Origin: Methanothrix sp.
Lineage (GTDB): Archaea; Halobacteriota; Methanosarcinia; Methanotrichales; Methanotrichaceae
NCBI GenBank assembly: GCA_028688175.1
Contig: JAQTYS010000129.1
Location: forward strand, 1 to 7,460
Direction: 5' to 3'
DNA: 7,460 bases
Shown: positions 7,017-7,460 of the stretch, piece by piece
How positions within the stretch are numbered: position 1 is the first letter of the stretch
How the letters are laid out: each line of letters begins with the position of its first letter
The notes under the pieces: model-generated
The model's input: only the letters and a program-made list of their open reading frames with translations
Database searches by the model: none
What the model was told of the DNA's origin: nothing
Program-made: the position numbers and the translations under genes

Positions 7017-7057
7017 TGGCCGCGAACCGGCTATGTGGGGCGACATTTTGCCCCGCA
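7017..7057 (+). repeat. Two abutting hairpins downstream of the zinc-ribbon gene
   Basis: Hairpin 1 (7017-7033) has a 6-bp stem, GCCG/CGGC extended by a U-A and a G-U pair, with a 5-base loop. Hairpin 2 (7034-7057) has an 8-bp stem, TGTGGGGC/GCCCCGCA with one G-U pair, and an 8-base loop. They touch with no spacer and start 28 bases after the stop codon of the zinc-ribbon gene. Likely a 3' UTR or terminator-like structure, or part of an untranslated RNA. Only a T4 tract follows (7061-7064). Confidence 0.55.
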
Positions 7058-7217
7058 GAATTTTAACATTGGGGCATGAGAATTTAATTGAGCCCAACAG
7101 CAGGCAATTCTCGATCCAGCATAAAACATGTTGAGGACTACAAAGTCGGTAGAGTGACTTAATTCAAGAGCAAAGAAGGGCTATTGGATCACCTTAAAAA
7201 GCCACTGATTCAAATTT

Positions 7218-7225
7218 TTTTATAG
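7218..7225 (+). promoter_or_regulatory. TATA-like box before the structured element
   Basis: TTTTATAG at the end of a T7 tract is centred near 7221 and would place a transcript start near 7245-7250, close to the 5' arm of the outer stem (7242). The same T7 tract could instead be a terminator for upstream transcription; the sequence does not decide. Confidence 0.35.
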
Positions 7226-7241
7226 AAAAACAGGCAGAAGA

Positions 7242-7350
7242 CCCGCTCCCTTTCCCATGAAAAACAAGACTTACGATGTCGATAGATCTTGTTTTTCATT
7301 TGCCTCGTATGTGCCATTGTCCTGAGGCACATGGGTGTTTAGGGGGCGGG
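7242..7350 (+). ncRNA. Candidate structured RNA or DNA element, multi-branched fold
   Basis: Outer stem: 7242-7251 (CCCGCTCCCT) pairs with 7341-7350 (AGGGGGCGGG), ten pairs including one G-U. A CCC/GGG helix (7254-7256 with 7333-7335) continues inward across an internal loop. Within it are a perfect 13-bp hairpin (ATGAAAAACAAGA, 7257-7269, with 7287-7299; 17-base loop) and a perfect 7-bp hairpin (ATGTGCC, 7309-7315, with GGCACAT, 7326-7332; 10-base loop). All four helices are compatible and form a closed three-way junction. It is preceded by a TATA-like box and ends 89 bases before a probable tnpB start. It could be an independent RNA or a transposon left-end structure. I do not recognise a known RNA family, and covariation cannot be tested here. 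Confidence 0.4.
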
Positions 7351-7410
7351 ATGAATACCGTACCTACTGCTATTGAACTTGAAGCGAAATAGATATCTAG
7401 TTAGGGGTCC

Positions 7411-7418
7411 ATAAATAT
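7411..7418 (+). promoter_or_regulatory. TATA-like box before the reading frame at 7440
   Basis: ATAAATAT is centred about 25 bases before the ATG at 7440, predicting a transcript that starts at or next to the start codon (leaderless). A GGAG at 7425-7428, eleven bases before the ATG, could be a Shine-Dalgarno if transcription begins further upstream. Confidence 0.4.
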
Positions 7419-7439
7419 TTCGATGGAGCAGGGATAGGG

Positions 7440-7460
7440 ATGAAGACTGCCTACAAGTTC
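7440..7460 (+). CDS. Probable start of a TnpB-type (IS200/IS605 OrfB) protein, cut by window end
   Basis: Seven codons read MKTAYKF before the window stops. TnpB proteins of IS200/IS605 and IS1341-like elements, the RNA-guided nucleases ancestral to Cas12, very often begin M-K/R-x-A-Y-K-F/Y followed by R-L/I-Y-P, so the match is suggestive although short. The frame is blocked upstream by TAG at 7398, and no other start codon lies between, so ATG 7440 is the first possible start. A TATA-like box at the expected distance supports it. If correct, an insertion sequence begins within the preceding few hundred bases. The identity rests on seven residues and must be treated as tentative. Confidence 0.5.

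Larger units (their letters stand above)
6990..7439. other. 450-base intergenic region without a convincing gene, rich in secondary structure
   Basis: No reading frame above about 22 codons with family resemblance was found on either strand, and no tRNA, rRNA or CRISPR repeat was recognised. It holds two adjacent hairpins (7017-7057), weaker inverted repeats such as GAGAATT/AATTCTC (7078-7084 with 7106-7112) and AAGTC/GACTT (7143-7147 with 7156-7160), a T7 tract (7215-7221), a large foldable element (7242-7350), a 10-base palindrome TAGATATCTA (7390-7399), and a TATA-like box before the reading frame starting at 7440. Confidence 0.7.

Noticed and set aside
7060..7215. Possible tRNA or box C/D RNA in the intergenic tail
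   Set aside because: No acceptor stem with a GTTCRANYC-type T loop could be assembled, and the C-box and D-box like words present are not correctly spaced or flanked by a terminal stem.
7257..7325. A 22-codon frame (starts MKNKTYDVDRS) inside the structured element
   Set aside because: Its codons are mostly the arms of the 13-bp hairpin, there is no Shine-Dalgarno, and the stop lies in the next hairpin loop. Secondary structure explains the sequence better, although a leader peptide cannot be fully excluded.
7242..7350. MITE with short terminal inverted repeats
   Set aside because: The outer arms are inverted repeats, but the flanking bases (left AGAAGA, right ATGAAT) show no target-site duplication, and no second copy occurs in the window.
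7351..7392. A 13-codon frame (MNTVPTAIELEAK) directly after the structured element, preceded by a G-rich stretch
   Set aside because: Too short to support, and no family match. It could be a broken remnant of an IS gene, but nothing shows that.

Overview
The window looks archaeal, most likely a methanogen of the Methanosarcinales (a Methanothrix/Methanosaeta-like genome is my best guess). Four things point that way: a HARP-type RNA-free RNase P / 'RNA ligase partner' protein, a CxxC-x17-CxxC zinc-ribbon protein of a type I associate with methanogens, TATA-like boxes about 25-30 bases before several start codons, and weak or absent Shine-Dalgarno sites. This is inferred from gene content; no rRNA or other marker is present.

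Layout. (1) Positions 3-2816, plus strand: the 3' part of a large membrane-bound hybrid histidine kinase (membrane sensor, coiled coil, PAS, HisKA, HATPase, two receivers). Its frame is open to the window edge, so the real start lies outside. (2) Positions 2813-3526, minus strand: the HARP/PIN nuclease, convergent with the kinase and overlapping it by four bases. (3) Positions 3624-5333, minus strand: an ACSF2/YngI-like acyl-CoA synthetase. (4) Positions 5436-6614, plus strand: a fold-type I PLP aminotransferase, divergent from the synthetase across a short promoter region. (5) Positions 6789-6989, plus strand: a 66-residue Gly/Arg-rich zinc-ribbon protein, with an unusual leader full of inverted repeats. 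(6) Positions 6990-7439: no convincing gene but much secondary-structure potential, including two adjacent hairpins and a roughly 110-base multi-branched foldable element with a TATA-like box before it. (7) From 7440, plus strand: the first seven codons of a reading frame whose N-terminus resembles an IS200/IS605-type TnpB.

The genes do not form one pathway. The kinase, nuclease, synthetase, aminotransferase and small zinc protein appear to be separate transcription units, several with their own TATA-like box and oligo-T stop. The parts most worth a second look are the structured non-coding tail next to the probable transposon gene, the palindrome-rich leader of the zinc-ribbon gene, and the overlapping convergent ends of the kinase and HARP genes.
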